Positions 1 through 7,435 of a stretch of DNA of 64,000 nucleotides are shown here, piece by piece (the stretch's first letter is position 1; each line of letters starts with the position of its first letter). The notes beneath the pieces are model-generated. The model ran no database searches and was not told the DNA's origin. It saw only the letters and a list, made by a program, of their open reading frames with translations. The translations under genes and the position numbers were made by a program. Source of the stretch: JBPCQA01 sp050998615 (GTDB taxonomy: Bacteria > Actinomycetota > Actinomycetes > Propionibacteriales > Nocardioidaceae); assembly GCA_050998615.1 (NCBI GenBank), contig JBPCQA010000008.1, positions 40,108-104,107 of the forward strand, given 5' to 3'.

Positions 1-31
1 GAGCCGGCAGTAGCCGGCAGCGCGTCGTGGG

Positions 32-841
32 TCATCGGTCGTCTCGTCCGTTCTGACGCAGAAACTCTATGAATGCGGCGTTGAAGTCGTCTGGGTGTTC
101 CCATAGGCAGCCGTGGCCACCCTGCGTCGTACGCCAGTCGGAGCCGGGGATCAGCTGGTGCAATTCGCGCGAAAGCTCGATGGGGATGAGGATGTCTTGT
201 TCTCCGGCCAGCACGAGAGTGGGAACGGCGATCTGACCAAGCGACGCGGTGGTGTCATGGTGCTGGATGACCGCCAGTTGGGCGAGGTAGGCATGCACCG
301 GTTGGTCGATATAACGCATGACGTTCTCGAATTCCGCGAGCTCGTTCTCGCGGCTGCGGAAGAAGTCGAGCGTGAAGGCCCACAGGGTCACGTCGCGCAT
401 GACGAACGGCACGCCTTGTACGGGCGCCGCATCGGCCCACATCGCGAACATGCGTGAACAGAACGGCCCCGGCGCGGCGTAGGTGCAGGCCAGGGTGAGC
501 GAGCGCAGGTCCTCGGCGTAGGCGAGCGCGTAATGCTGCGCGATCATCCCGCCCATCGAGACGCCCATCAAGTGAATGTCGCTGAGACCGAGGTAGTCGA
601 CCAGGCCCTTGGTGTCGGCGGCAAGCTGCTCGGCGGTGTACGGGCCGGCCGGTTTGGCGCTGGCCCCGATGCCCCGGTTGTCGAAGCGGATCACGCGGTA
701 GCCGGCCCTCAGCAGAGCCGGCAGCTGATACGCCCATGTCTCCATGTCGTCGGCGAGGCCGTTGACCAACACGACGGTTTCGTCACCGTCCCCGTCCACC
801 TCGTAATGGATGTCGATGCCGTTGATCTGTTCAATGGACAT
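32..841 (-). CDS. alpha/beta hydrolase
   Basis: Single-domain alpha/beta hydrolase of about 269 residues, in the sequence group of 3-oxoadipate enol-lactonases and related esterases. Visible features are the oxyanion stretch around VLVNGLADDMETW, the nucleophile elbow GVSMGG, a late acid in GEQDILIP and the catalytic histidine in QGGHGCLWEHP. The family hydrolyses esters, lactones or thioesters; the substrate here cannot be read from the sequence. I start at the ATG at 841 (MSIEQING), which overlaps the end of the upstream GntR gene by 11 nt; an in-frame start 15 codons further upstream would add a tail without homology. Co-transcription with the regulator suggests the regulator controls this hydrolase, possibly in a small catabolic unit. 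Confidence 0.85.
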   Translation of the reverse strand: MSIEQINGIDIHYEVDGDGDETVVLVNGLADDMETWAYQLPALLRAGYRVIRFDNRGIGASAKPAGPYTAEQLAADTKGLVDYLGLSDIHLMGVSMGGMIAQHYALAYAEDLRSLTLACTYAAPGPFCSRMFAMWADAAPVQGVPFVMRDVTLWAFTLDFFRSRENELAEFENVMRYIDQPVHAYLAQLAVIQHHDTTASLGQIAVPTLVLAGEQDILIPIELSRELHQLIPGSDWRTTQGGHGCLWEHPDDFNAAFIEFLRQNGRDDR

Positions 842-1613
842 GGCGACGGGCTCCTCGGGCGGTGTGGTGAGGGTCGATACGGGCATGCAGTTCTCGTAGC
901 GTCACCTCGGTGAGTGAGAAATGCTCGGCTGCGCGATTGGCGGCCAGTTCGGGGTCGTGGTCTATGACCGCCTGCGCGAGCAGTGGATGCTGGGTTAGCG
1001 CACGGGCGCGCACTTGCTCGTTGTAGGGCTCGGCCTCGAAGCCCATGCTGACGTCGTGTCTGATTCGCAGGCTCAGCTCGGCCAACTGCTTGTTGTGGGT
1101 AGCGAAGGCGATGGCCTGATGCACTTCCAGGTCGGCGAGTCGTGAGGATTCTCGGTCGCCTGCCGCCCTTCGATAGCTCGCCAACGCCTTCTTGATGCGT
1201 CGGCTGTCTTGTTGAGTGCATCGTTCGGCGGCGGTCCGGGCGATCTGTTGTTCGATCAGTGACCGCAGGTCCAGCGTTACCTCGAGTTGCTGCCACCCGG
1301 GCTCGAGCGCCCGCCGCACCATCGCGTCCGACTCCGGGCCCCACTGGTCGGTGACGAACGTGCCACCTCCCCGACCCCGTCGGACAACGACGTATCCGAG
1401 GGCAGAGAGTCTGCTGAGCGCCTCGCGCACCGTGGTCGGGCTGACCTCGAGCATTCGAGATAGTTGCTGCACGGTAGGCAGCTTCTGGCCGGCCACGAAC
1501 TGGCCCAACGCGATCGCGGTCACGAACCGGTCGGAGATGCGAGAGGCTGCGGTCTCGGAGACAAGGGGCCGCAAAGCTCCAACCTGTTGGTCGACCGGCG
1601 GCGTACGCTCCAC
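831..1613 (-). CDS. GntR-family regulator, FadR (FCD) type
   Basis: Cytoplasmic DNA-binding regulator of 260 residues. Residues about 20-90 form the GntR winged helix (LSRMLEVSPTTVREALSRL, then a wing rich in Arg and Gly). The all-helical C-terminal part, about 105-235, fits an FCD ligand-binding domain, with the metal-ligand pattern D-x3-H in LADLEVHQAIA and a later histidine in IRHDVSMG. FCD regulators usually respond to small organic acids. The gene precedes and overlaps the hydrolase gene by 11 nt, so it probably regulates that operon and itself. A palindrome at 1648-1667, about 35 nt ahead of the start codon, is a candidate operator. Confidence 0.88.
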   Translation of the reverse strand: MERTPPVDQQVGALRPLVSETAASRISDRFVTAIALGQFVAGQKLPTVQQLSRMLEVSPTTVREALSRLSALGYVVVRRGRGGGTFVTDQWGPESDAMVRRALEPGWQQLEVTLDLRSLIEQQIARTAAERCTQQDSRRIKKALASYRRAAGDRESSRLADLEVHQAIAFATHNKQLAELSLRIRHDVSMGFEAEPYNEQVRARALTQHPLLAQAVIDHDPELAANRAAEHFSLTEVTLRELHARIDPHHTARGARRHVH

Positions 1614-1647
1614 TTCACATCCCAGCTAAACAGACAATGACTGGTTC

Positions 1648-1667
1648 TTTAGCTGATGCTAGCTGAA
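1648..1667. promoter_or_regulatory. inverted repeat, candidate GntR operator
   Basis: Interrupted palindrome of the form TTnAGCT-N6-AGCTnAA lying 35 nt upstream of the GntR start codon. Size and position suit autoregulation by a GntR dimer. The role is inferred from position and symmetry only. Confidence 0.4.
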
Positions 1668-1721
1668 CGGCAGCTCTTCGGGAAGTGCAAGGGGAACTTG
1701 GTCTGACCTGGCCTATCCGTA

Positions 1722-1748
1722 GAGCCGCCGAGGGATCTCGAATCCCTA
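1722..1748 (-). repeat. tRNA 3'-end-like fragment, possible old att site
   Basis: On the minus strand this 27-nt stretch reads like a T-arm plus acceptor 3' strand (T-stem AGGGA/TCCCT, loop TTCGAGA, then CGGCGGCTC). It matches the 3' end of the tRNA-Thr gene at 3954-3980 in 22 of 27 positions and in the same orientation. No matching 5' half of a tRNA is present. A tRNA 3'-end copy on the far side of an integrase-bearing island is what site-specific integration leaves, but T-arms are conserved among tRNAs, so part of the match is expected anyway. Confidence 0.35.
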
Positions 1749-1958
1749 GATTTGCCTTACCCGTTGGGGAAGTGTGATCCATCGACGTCCGCCCACGTCC
1801 CGAAGGCGTCCCTGACCTGCCACGACGCAAGCTCGGCGTCCGGCGACATCCAGGATAAGCCAGCCATGTCCGGCGCTGGTGTTTAGCAAGCTGTTAGCAA
1901 CTTAAGGACCATACTCTGCAGCCTCACTGAGAGTATGCGCCGGGCTCGTCTGAACTGC

Positions 1959-2312
1959 TCAGACGAGCCCGGCCTCACGCCTCCTCGCATCCAGCAGTTT
2001 GCGGATCAGGTCTGGTGGCAGGGGTTGGTCTACTGCGAAGTGGAGGGCGCTCTTGGTCTGCGTGTACCCAGTCAGCTGCTCGGCCAGCGCCGGTAGGACC
2101 GAGCCGCTATGCGGCAGATAGCTCAGGTGGTCCTTGAACGCAGCCAGGCCGGCGACTGTCTTCCCCCGAACCTTGAAGGCGGGCACCGCGTACGAGATGC
2201 CCTGCTCGGCGTCAGGGATCAGGAGCAGGATTCGCCTTCGCATCTCCTCCAGCGTGCCGCAGTGTGGCTCGTCAAGTCTGAGCAAGTAGCCGTCGATGTC
2301 AGCGGCAGACAT
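1959..2312 (-). CDS. DUF1801 (YdhG-like) protein
   Basis: Small cytoplasmic protein of about 117 residues with the DUF1801 pattern: a helical start (DIDGYLLRLDEP), then LEEMRRRILLLIPDAEQGISYAVPAF, then a strand-rich part with LAAFKDHLSYLPHSG. Family members are called YdhG or frataxin-like iron chaperones from structural resemblance; the molecular role is not settled. I begin at the internal ATG at 2312 (MSAADIDG), where the family homology begins; a longer reading from 2384 adds 24 basic residues with no family match. It stands alone between the GntR operon and the decayed arsenic island. Confidence 0.75.
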   Translation of the reverse strand: MSAADIDGYLLRLDEPHCGTLEEMRRRILLLIPDAEQGISYAVPAFKVRGKTVAGLAAFKDHLSYLPHSGSVLPALAEQLTGYTQTKSALHFAVDQPLPPDLIRKLLDARRREAGLV

Positions 2313-2704
2313 CCGACCACGATAACGCCGGCTCAGATCGATTCGGCCGCCAGCGGTCAAACAGGGCAGCGACCTTGAGGGCAACCCTCGAGCGCACCCG
2401 CTACGACGACCAGGCGACGCGTGCGAGTGCCGAGTTCATCCCAGGCCACGCCTACACCCTGCGCTACTGATGGCTCCCTCGCAAGCAGCGAGCTCCGTTT
2501 GCTTCAGACAGTCGCCCGCATGCACTCCCCACCGGATCCACGCGTCCGCACACGGCAGAATCGCGCTTCCAGCCGAGCCGCATGGTCACCTGTTCGCCTG
2601 ACCGAGGCTTGCGCGGAGTCGGAGCGACTGCAGATGGAGACCCTCAAATGAACCCCTTGTCTACCGGTCTTGGACTCCAGCGATGCTCCAGCCGCCAGCT
2701 TCGG
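2313..2704. other. stretch without a recognisable intact gene
   Basis: I see no gene I can support. A plus-strand reading frame ending in RYDDQATRASAEF and closing with a stop at about 2470 could be the tail of a lost gene, but I do not recognise it. This lies at the left side of the decayed arsenic-resistance island. Confidence 0.4.
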
Positions 2705-3116
2705 ATGGTGTTCTCTCGAAGCTTCAACACCCATAGATCCACGCCGTGCCAAGTAGATAGGGACCTGGGCCGCCCGAACCACCCGAACCCTTGCAGCTCT
2801 GAGGTGCCTGGCGCTGCTTCGACACTTGCGCGGCGCACCGGACAGGCGGAACACGTCGCCCCCCTGCTGAAGGCACTGGCCGAGCCGGTGCGGCTTCGAC
2901 TCATGTCTCTGGTGGCCTCTCACGTGGACGGCGAGGCATGCGTGTGCGACCTCTCAGATGCCTTCACCCTGTCCCAGCCCACTATCAGCCACCACCTCAA
3001 GGTGCTGTACCAAGTGGGCCTGCTGGACCGGACCAAACGGGGGGGTCTGGGTGTACTACAAGGTCCGCACCGGGGCCCTGGCCGATGTCGCGGCCCTCAT
3101 CGGCAACGCGCCCTGA
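2705..3116 (+). pseudogene. arsR: arsR-type repressor with frameshift
   Basis: ArsR/SmtB-family metalloregulator. The frame holds APLLKALAEPVRLRLMSLV, the metal-binding CVCDL at the start of the recognition region, and the helix-turn-helix LSQPTISHHLKVLYQVGL. After RTKRG the frame breaks in a run of seven G at about 3041-3047; skipping one G restores the family ending VWVYYKVRTGALADV and a stop at 3114-3116. So either this is a pseudogene or one G is a base-calling error in a homopolymer. The start is uncertain: ATG codons at 2648 and 2705 are in frame, and a GTG lies closer to the domain. The following arsM and arsC fragments support an arsenic island. Confidence 0.75.
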
Positions 3117-3122
3117 GCGGGC

Positions 3123-3281
3123 CGAGCGGGGTCGCACGTCGGTTGCATAGCCGGCGTGCTGCCCCGCAGCGAATACCTGGAGGGACTGGCCGCGGCCCGG
3201 TTCGTCGACGCGACGGTCGAGTTCACCCACGAGGCCGCGCCAGGTCTGCACGCCGCCATCGTGCGCGCCCGAAAGCCCTGA
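3123..3281 (+). pseudogene. arsM: C-terminal fragment of arsenite methyltransferase
   Basis: About 53 codons open to a TGA at 3279-3281, reading GCIAGVLPRSEYLEGL and ending THEAAPGLHAAIVRARKP. This resembles the tail of ArsM-type As(III) S-adenosylmethionine methyltransferases (cysteine of the VGC-AGA segment, then the THxxxxGxHxAIVRA ending). The whole methyltransferase domain is missing, so the fragment cannot be functional. It follows the arsR remnant directly, with the arsC remnant 20 nt downstream, as in an ars operon that has lost most of its coding DNA. Confidence 0.6.
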
Positions 3282-3301
3282 CCTCAGAGAAGGGTTCGAC
3301 A

Positions 3302-3361
3302 GTGGCCGACAAGCCCACAATCCTGTTCGTCTGCGTCCACAACGCAGGACGTTCGCAGATG
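3302..3361 (+). pseudogene. arsC: N-terminal fragment of arsenate reductase (LMW-PTP type)
   Basis: A GTG-started stretch reads ADKPTILFVCVHNAGRSQM, the N-terminal strand and CX5R phosphate loop (Cys-Val-His-Asn-Ala-Gly-Arg-Ser) of thioredoxin-coupled arsenate reductases. Homology stops abruptly after the Met and the frame continues into unrelated sequence. No downstream part of the reductase is visible before the recombinase remnant. This is a truncated, non-functional head. Confidence 0.65.
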
Positions 3362-3429
3362 GATGCTCGACGGAACGGCACGCAGGATCGGCGGCAACGG
3401 CCGGCCGCTTTCGGCTCGAACAGTGAATC

Positions 3430-3945
3430 TCACGCTGGGTACTTGAGCAGGCGTTGGACCAGGCGGTCAAGCGCGGCAAAGTCCGGCGCGTCGTGGCTGC
3501 TCTGGATCGGGCTGCTGGCGAGGCTAAGCCTGGTGCCGCGTGGACGCTGGCTGAAGACGCCTCATTCAAGGAGCGAGCCAACCGGACCGGCTCCGTGTGG
3601 CCTGGTTATCACCTGCTGTGGCCTGCGTCGCTGCTGTGGCCTGCGTCGCGGGGAGGCGCTCGGACTCGAGTGGACAGAGACATCGACTTCGCTGAGGCCA
3701 CGGTAACCATGCGGATGAGCGGAATTTCGTCGCCGGCCAGATCGTCGAGGGCCGCTGAAGACGCGCCTCATGGCGCACGGACTCGTCCGCTAGATGACGA
3801 GATGCTCGCGTTGCTTCGAAAACTCAGGACGCGCCAAGGCGAGGAACGGCTCGCAGCTGGTTCTGCATATGACGGATCGCTCGACAAGGTCGTGGTCGAT
3901 AAACTTGGTCGCGTCCTACGACCCGGGTGGCATTCCGACCTGGGC
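3430..3945 (+). pseudogene. decayed tyrosine recombinase (integrase)
   Basis: Pieces of a phage-type integrase in at least two frames. They run in order: core-binding text (ALDQAVKRGKVRRVVAAL), a threonine-rich linker, the start of the catalytic domain (LRRGEALGLEW, with the first catalytic Arg), a beta segment (IDFAEATVTMRM) and PLDDEMLALLRKLRTRQGEE. An exact 18-nt tandem duplication (3613-3630 and 3631-3648) sits where the frame is lost. The C-terminal part with the HxxR and Tyr residues is absent. It ends just before the 3' end of tRNA-Thr, the classical position of an integrase beside its attachment site. It cannot be active. Confidence 0.7.
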
Positions 3946-3954
3946 TTTTGCTTG

Positions 3955-4027
3955 AGCCGGCGAGGGGATTCGAACCCCTAACCTTCCGATTACAAGTCGG
4001 ATGCGCTACCAATTGCGCCACGCCGGC
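3955..4027 (-). tRNA. tRNA-Thr(TGT)
   Basis: A 73-nt cloverleaf on the minus strand: acceptor GCCGGCG/CGCCGGC with discriminator U, D-arm GCGC/GCGC with AATTGGTA in the loop, anticodon stem TCCGA/TCGGA around the loop CTTGTAA (anticodon UGU, reading ACA), and T-arm AGGGG-TTCGAAT-CCCCT. No CCA is encoded. Its 3' end abuts the decayed integrase, so it is probably the integration site of the former arsenic island. Confidence 0.95.
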
Positions 4028-4257
4028 AATGTGCCGACCCATCCTAATGCGACCGCCACGGTGCCGGGACTGCCAGCGCGCGGGCCGGCTACCAGGAAGG
4101 TGAACCACGGGAGCCTGCGCATGATCAGCCCAAGCGACCGACGTGCAGCCTGCTCTGGCGAGCGCAGCGTGGGGCTTGAGTCCGACCAGCCATGTGTTGG
4201 CCGAAAAGATAAGGCGAAGGGTCTGTGGACAAGCTCGAAACTGTCGGTGGACTGCAC

Positions 4258-4263
4258 TAGTGT
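4258..4263 (+). promoter_or_regulatory. TAGTGT -10 box of a probable leaderless transcript
   Basis: TAGTGT lies 6 nt ahead of the ATG at 4270, the spacing of actinobacterial promoters (TAnnnT, 6-7 nt, A/GTG) that give leaderless mRNAs. There is no Shine-Dalgarno sequence ahead of this ATG. I see no clear -35 box. Confidence 0.4.
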
Positions 4264-4269
4264 TCGAGT

Positions 4270-5781
4270 ATGAGTACAACGATCGACGGCCATCCCGAGG
4301 TGGTTGAGGAGTTGGCACCGCACCCCACGGGGGTTGAGGAGCGAGCGAAAGGGAGCGTCTCGAAACAGATCGGCCCCACGGTCGATGCCAGGGGCGCCGA
4401 CCGCACCGATAAGCGCGACGCGCCTGCTGTGGACATGACCGATTCGGTGGCGGCTCCGTTGCAGAGGGTCGTGTCTGATGCACTCGCCGGGCTTGCCGGG
4501 GCACCCTTGTGGCGGTTGTCTGATGCCGAGGCGGTCGCGGCGTTGGATGCCGCTTACCGCAAAGTCACCCAGGCGCATGCGGTGGCGTTGCGGCTCCTGG
4601 GTGCGGTGGACGGCCGTGGTTTGCCGGTGGCCCACGGTGCCACCTGCACCCAGGCCTGGTTGACGGCCCGGCGCCGGGTCCGCCCCGGCGACGCCAAACG
4701 CGACGTGGAGTTGGCCCGGCTGCTCACCCGCGCTGCCGACGCGACCCCAGACCCAGCCGGCATTGGCGACACCGAAACTGACCCGGTGGAAGGGTCCTGG
4801 TTGGCGGCGGGTGTTCACGCGGGTGCGGTGAACGTGGAGCAGGCCGGCTGTATCGCCACCGCGTTGAGCGAACTACCGGTCGAAACCGACGTTGACGCAC
4901 GGGTGGTGGCCGAACGGGTGCTGGTCGACCAGGCCAGCGACCACGGCCCGGCGACCTTGGCCAGGCTCGGGCACCGGATCCTCGACGTCATCGACCCCGA
5001 CGAAGCCGACCGTCGCCTCGGTGCCGTGTTGGACCGTGAAGAACGCCAGGCGACCCGGTTGCGGTCGGCGACCCGGTTCTCCGACGGGCACGGCAGCGTG
5101 TTTTACAAACTGCGGATCCCACTCGCCGACGACACGGTGATCTACCCGGTCCTCGACGCGTTGGCCGCCCCAGACCCGGCCGGACCCGCCGGAGCCGACA
5201 CCCGCACCCCCCACCAACGCCTCGCCGACGCGTTCGTCGAAACCTTCCGCCGGGTCACCCTGGACGGTGACCTGCCCCAATCCGGCGGCGACCGGCCCCG
5301 CATCGTGATCACCATGGACCTGAACCACCTGCAAGCCGGGATCGGGGCCGGCACCATCCTCGACACCGGCGACCAGCTCAGCGTGTCGGCGGTGCGCCGA
5401 CTCGCCTGCGACGCCCAACTCATCCCCGCCGTGTTAAACGGCCCCGGCCAACTCCTCGACCTCGGCCGGGCCCGCCGCACCTTCGACGGACCCGCCAGAC
5501 TCGCCGTCACCCTACGCGACCGAGGCTGCATACACCCCGGCTGCGACCGCCCAGCCCGATGGTGCGACGTACATCATGTCATCCCCTGGTGGCACGGCGG
5601 CCGAACCGACCTCACCAACGGCGTCCTGCTCTGCGGCACCCACCACAAGCTCTACGACCACAACACCTGGCAGATCAGATTCACCCCCGACCACATCCCC
5701 GAATCCATCCCACCACCCTGGCTAGACGCACAACGCAAACCCATCCGCCACACTCGACACCTCCACCGCCGAAGACCCTAA
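4270..5781 (+). CDS. DUF222 / HNH endonuclease domain protein
   Basis: Protein of 503 residues of the actinobacterial DUF222-HNH (13E12-like) family. The DUF222 part runs from about residue 65 to 380 (GAPLWRLSDAEAVAALDAAY onward). The C-terminal HNH/McrA-type nuclease, about 415-465, has two Zn cysteines (CIHPGCDRPA), DVHHVIPWWHGG, then LTNGVLLCGTHH. The family is often multicopy and sits in or near mobile DNA; its substrate is unknown. The first 55 residues are low-complexity and partly encoded by a palindromic repeat, so the ATG at 4435 (MTDSVAAP) is an alternative start; the leaderless promoter at 4258 favours 4270. Confidence 0.85.
   Translation: MSTTIDGHPEVVEELAPHPTGVEERAKGSVSKQIGPTVDARGADRTDKRDAPAVDMTDSVAAPLQRVVSDALAGLAGAPLWRLSDAEAVAALDAAYRKVTQAHAVALRLLGAVDGRGLPVAHGATCTQAWLTARRRVRPGDAKRDVELARLLTRAADATPDPAGIGDTETDPVEGSWLAAGVHAGAVNVEQAGCIATALSELPVETDVDARVVAERVLVDQASDHGPATLARLGHRILDVIDPDEADRRLGAVLDREERQATRLRSATRFSDGHGSVFYKLRIPLADDTVIYPVLDALAAPDPAGPAGADTRTPHQRLADAFVETFRRVTLDGDLPQSGGDRPRIVITMDLNHLQAGIGAGTILDTGDQLSVSAVRRLACDAQLIPAVLNGPGQLLDLGRARRTFDGPARLAVTLRDRGCIHPGCDRPARWCDVHHVIPWWHGGRTDLTNGVLLCGTHHKLYDHNTWQIRFTPDHIPESIPPPWLDAQRKPIRHTRHLHRRRP
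4299..4366. repeat. REP-like element inside the DUF222 gene
   Basis: The first GGTGGTTGAGGAG half occurs at 4299-4311. A fuller copy (GGGGGTTGAGGAGCGAGCG ... GCGTCTCGAAAC) is at 4329-4366. It matches the reverse complement of the palindromic element at 7374-7415 in about 30 of 38 positions. It is translated as part of the N-terminal tail of the DUF222 protein. Confidence 0.6.
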
Positions 5782-6109
5782 ACGAGCGGTAATCCCATGC
5801 CGGAAAGCGCGACGTTCAGCCGATCGGGCCGTGCTGTCGGAGCGCGTTCAGCGTCGGGTCGTCTTGCGGTCTCACACCAAGTTCGACACTGAGCGGGTGC
5901 GAGTGCGGGTGTGTGCGGTCACCGGCGTTAACGTCGGCCCAGAATCGCAACCCCGAGCGCCAGGTTCTTATCTAAATCTCAGGTGCCTGCGGTGGACAGA
6001 CTCGTCAGTGTACGGAAGGTTTGCGGAGGCAGCAAACAGCATTTGCCGGCGGCAGCCCTCATGGCCGAACGATCTCGGCCTGCGGCCCCGGCCAAACAAA
6101 GGAGTTCGC
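5782..6109. other. 328-nt intergenic region before the S53 peptidase
   Basis: Between the DUF222 gene and the peptidase. The peptidase frame stays open backwards to 5831, but this part has no signal peptide or homology, and a strong ribosome binding site (AAAGGAG, 6098-6104) marks the real start at 6110. I see no other gene here. Confidence 0.5.
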
Positions 6110-7282
6110 GTGATCAGGAAAGTTGTCTTCTCGGGCTTAGCTGCTGGCGCTCTCGCCATCAGTGGGCTCGCTACCGGCCTCCCCGGGGCCACGGCCGCGC
6201 CGACCGGCGCATCCCACACCGTCCGCGTCTGTACGACGCATGTAGCTCCCGGCCACGCGACCTGCTACGCAGAGGCAGTCGCCTCGGCCAACGGCAAGAT
6301 CCGCGTCAGCGCTAAACCCTTCGCCGCCGCGTTCAGCCCCAGCGATATCCAGTCCGCTTATAAGCTCACCGGGTTGCACAGCAACGGCCGCACGGTGGCG
6401 ATCGTGGATGCCTACGGATATTCCAGGCTGGCTTCGGACCTGGCGACCTATCGAAGCAACTACGGTCTGCCCCCATGCACTGTCGCCAGCGGCTGCCTGA
6501 AGATCCGCGACCAAAACGGTGGCACCAACTACCCGCCGAACAACAGCGGATGGGATCTCGAGCAGGCACTGGACGTCGACGCGGTCTCCGCGGCGTGCCC
6601 GGACTGCAAGATCCTCATGGTCCAGGCGAACTCTCCAACCTTCGCCAACCTTGGCACGGCGGTAAACACCGCGGCAGCGCAGCCGGGTGTGGTGGCAATC
6701 TCCAACAGCTATGGCGGCGGCGACTCGACGAACAAGTCGTACTACAACCACAAGAACATCGCCATCACCGCCTCCACCGGCGACAGCGGCAACCAGGGTG
6801 GAAGCTACCCGGCGGATGACACCCACGTTGTAGCCGTAGGCGGCACCTCGCTCTACCGTGGTGGCGGCGGCTCCCGCGGCTTCCACGAGACTGCCTGGAA
6901 CGGCGCGGGCTCGGGTTGCTCCAACTACAACAGTGCACCCAAGTACCAACACACCGTCAACACCAGCTGCGGCAGCAAGGATGCAACCGCCGATGTGTCG
7001 GCCGCCGCGGACCCCGGCAACGGTGGGCTGAACATCTACGGCCCCAACGGGTGGGAGCAGGTCGGTGGCACCAGCGAATCGTCCCCGCTGATCGCGGCGG
7101 TCTACGCGCTGTCGGGCAACACGGCCGGTTACCCCGGCAGGTACCCGTACCAAAACACCAGCCACCTGTTCGACGTGACCAGTGGCAGTAACGGCAGTTG
7201 CGGTTCCCCGCTCTGCACAGCCGGCCCCGGCTGGGACGGCCCGACCGGTCTCGGCACTCCGAACGGCGCTTCGGCCTTCTGA
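6110..7282 (+). CDS. secreted S53 (sedolisin-family) serine peptidase
   Basis: Secreted serine-carboxyl peptidase of 390 residues. The GTG at 6110 follows AAAGGAG at 5-nt spacing and gives a signal peptide (KVVFSGLAAGALAISGL ... ATAAP). The catalytic domain begins near residue 65 (FSPSDIQSAYKL). Catalytic Glu and Asp are in DLEQALDVDAV (ExxxD), the oxyanion Asp in TGDSGNQGG, and the nucleophile in GGTSESSPLIAA. The C-terminal FDVTSG ... GPGWDGPTGLGTP fits the calcium site. Several cysteine pairs suggest disulfides. The long prodomain of pseudomonalisins is absent; only about 30 residues separate signal peptide and enzyme, as in a compact actinobacterial subgroup. Substrate unknown; probably extracellular proteolysis. 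Confidence 0.9.
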   Translation: MIRKVVFSGLAAGALAISGLATGLPGATAAPTGASHTVRVCTTHVAPGHATCYAEAVASANGKIRVSAKPFAAAFSPSDIQSAYKLTGLHSNGRTVAIVDAYGYSRLASDLATYRSNYGLPPCTVASGCLKIRDQNGGTNYPPNNSGWDLEQALDVDAVSAACPDCKILMVQANSPTFANLGTAVNTAAAQPGVVAISNSYGGGDSTNKSYYNHKNIAITASTGDSGNQGGSYPADDTHVVAVGGTSLYRGGGGSRGFHETAWNGAGSGCSNYNSAPKYQHTVNTSCGSKDATADVSAAADPGNGGLNIYGPNGWEQVGGTSESSPLIAAVYALSGNTAGYPGRYPYQNTSHLFDVTSGSNGSCGSPLCTAGPGWDGPTGLGTPNGASAF

Positions 7283-7315
7283 TCCCTCCGCTTGACAGAG
7301 TTTCACCGCTTCAAT

Positions 7316-7353
7316 CCGTTGTGCCCCCCGTCTACGGGCGGGGGGCACAACGG
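7316..7353. terminator. strong hairpin terminator
   Basis: Perfect 15-bp stem (CCGTTGTGCCCCCCG with its complement) and an 8-nt loop, 33 nt after the peptidase stop codon. No T-tract follows, which is usual in high-GC actinobacteria. Confidence 0.75.
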
Positions 7354-7373
7354 CGTATTTGGATAGGCGGCCG

Positions 7374-7415
7374 GGTGGTTTCGAGACGCTCGCTGAGGCG
7401 AGCTCCTTAACCACC
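7374..7415. repeat. REP-like palindromic element
   Basis: A 42-nt imperfect palindrome starting GGTGGTTTCGAGACGCTCGC and ending in GAGCTCCTTAACCACC, with an inner GCTCGC/GCGAGC hairpin. It sits between the peptidase terminator and the end of the monooxygenase gene. A related copy lies inside the DUF222 gene at 4329-4366. It resembles dispersed intergenic palindromes of actinobacteria. Confidence 0.55.
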
Positions 7416-7435
7416 GTGAGGCTGAGGTGAGCTTC

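Noticed and set aside
3302..3706. arsC fragment considered as a working arsenate reductase
   Set aside because: Homology ends right after the CX5R loop; the rest of the frame is unrelated sequence.
6137..7414. Minus-strand open frame of 425 codons opposite the S53 peptidase
   Set aside because: The peptidase has signal peptide, catalytic residues and a strong ribosome binding site; the antisense frame has none.
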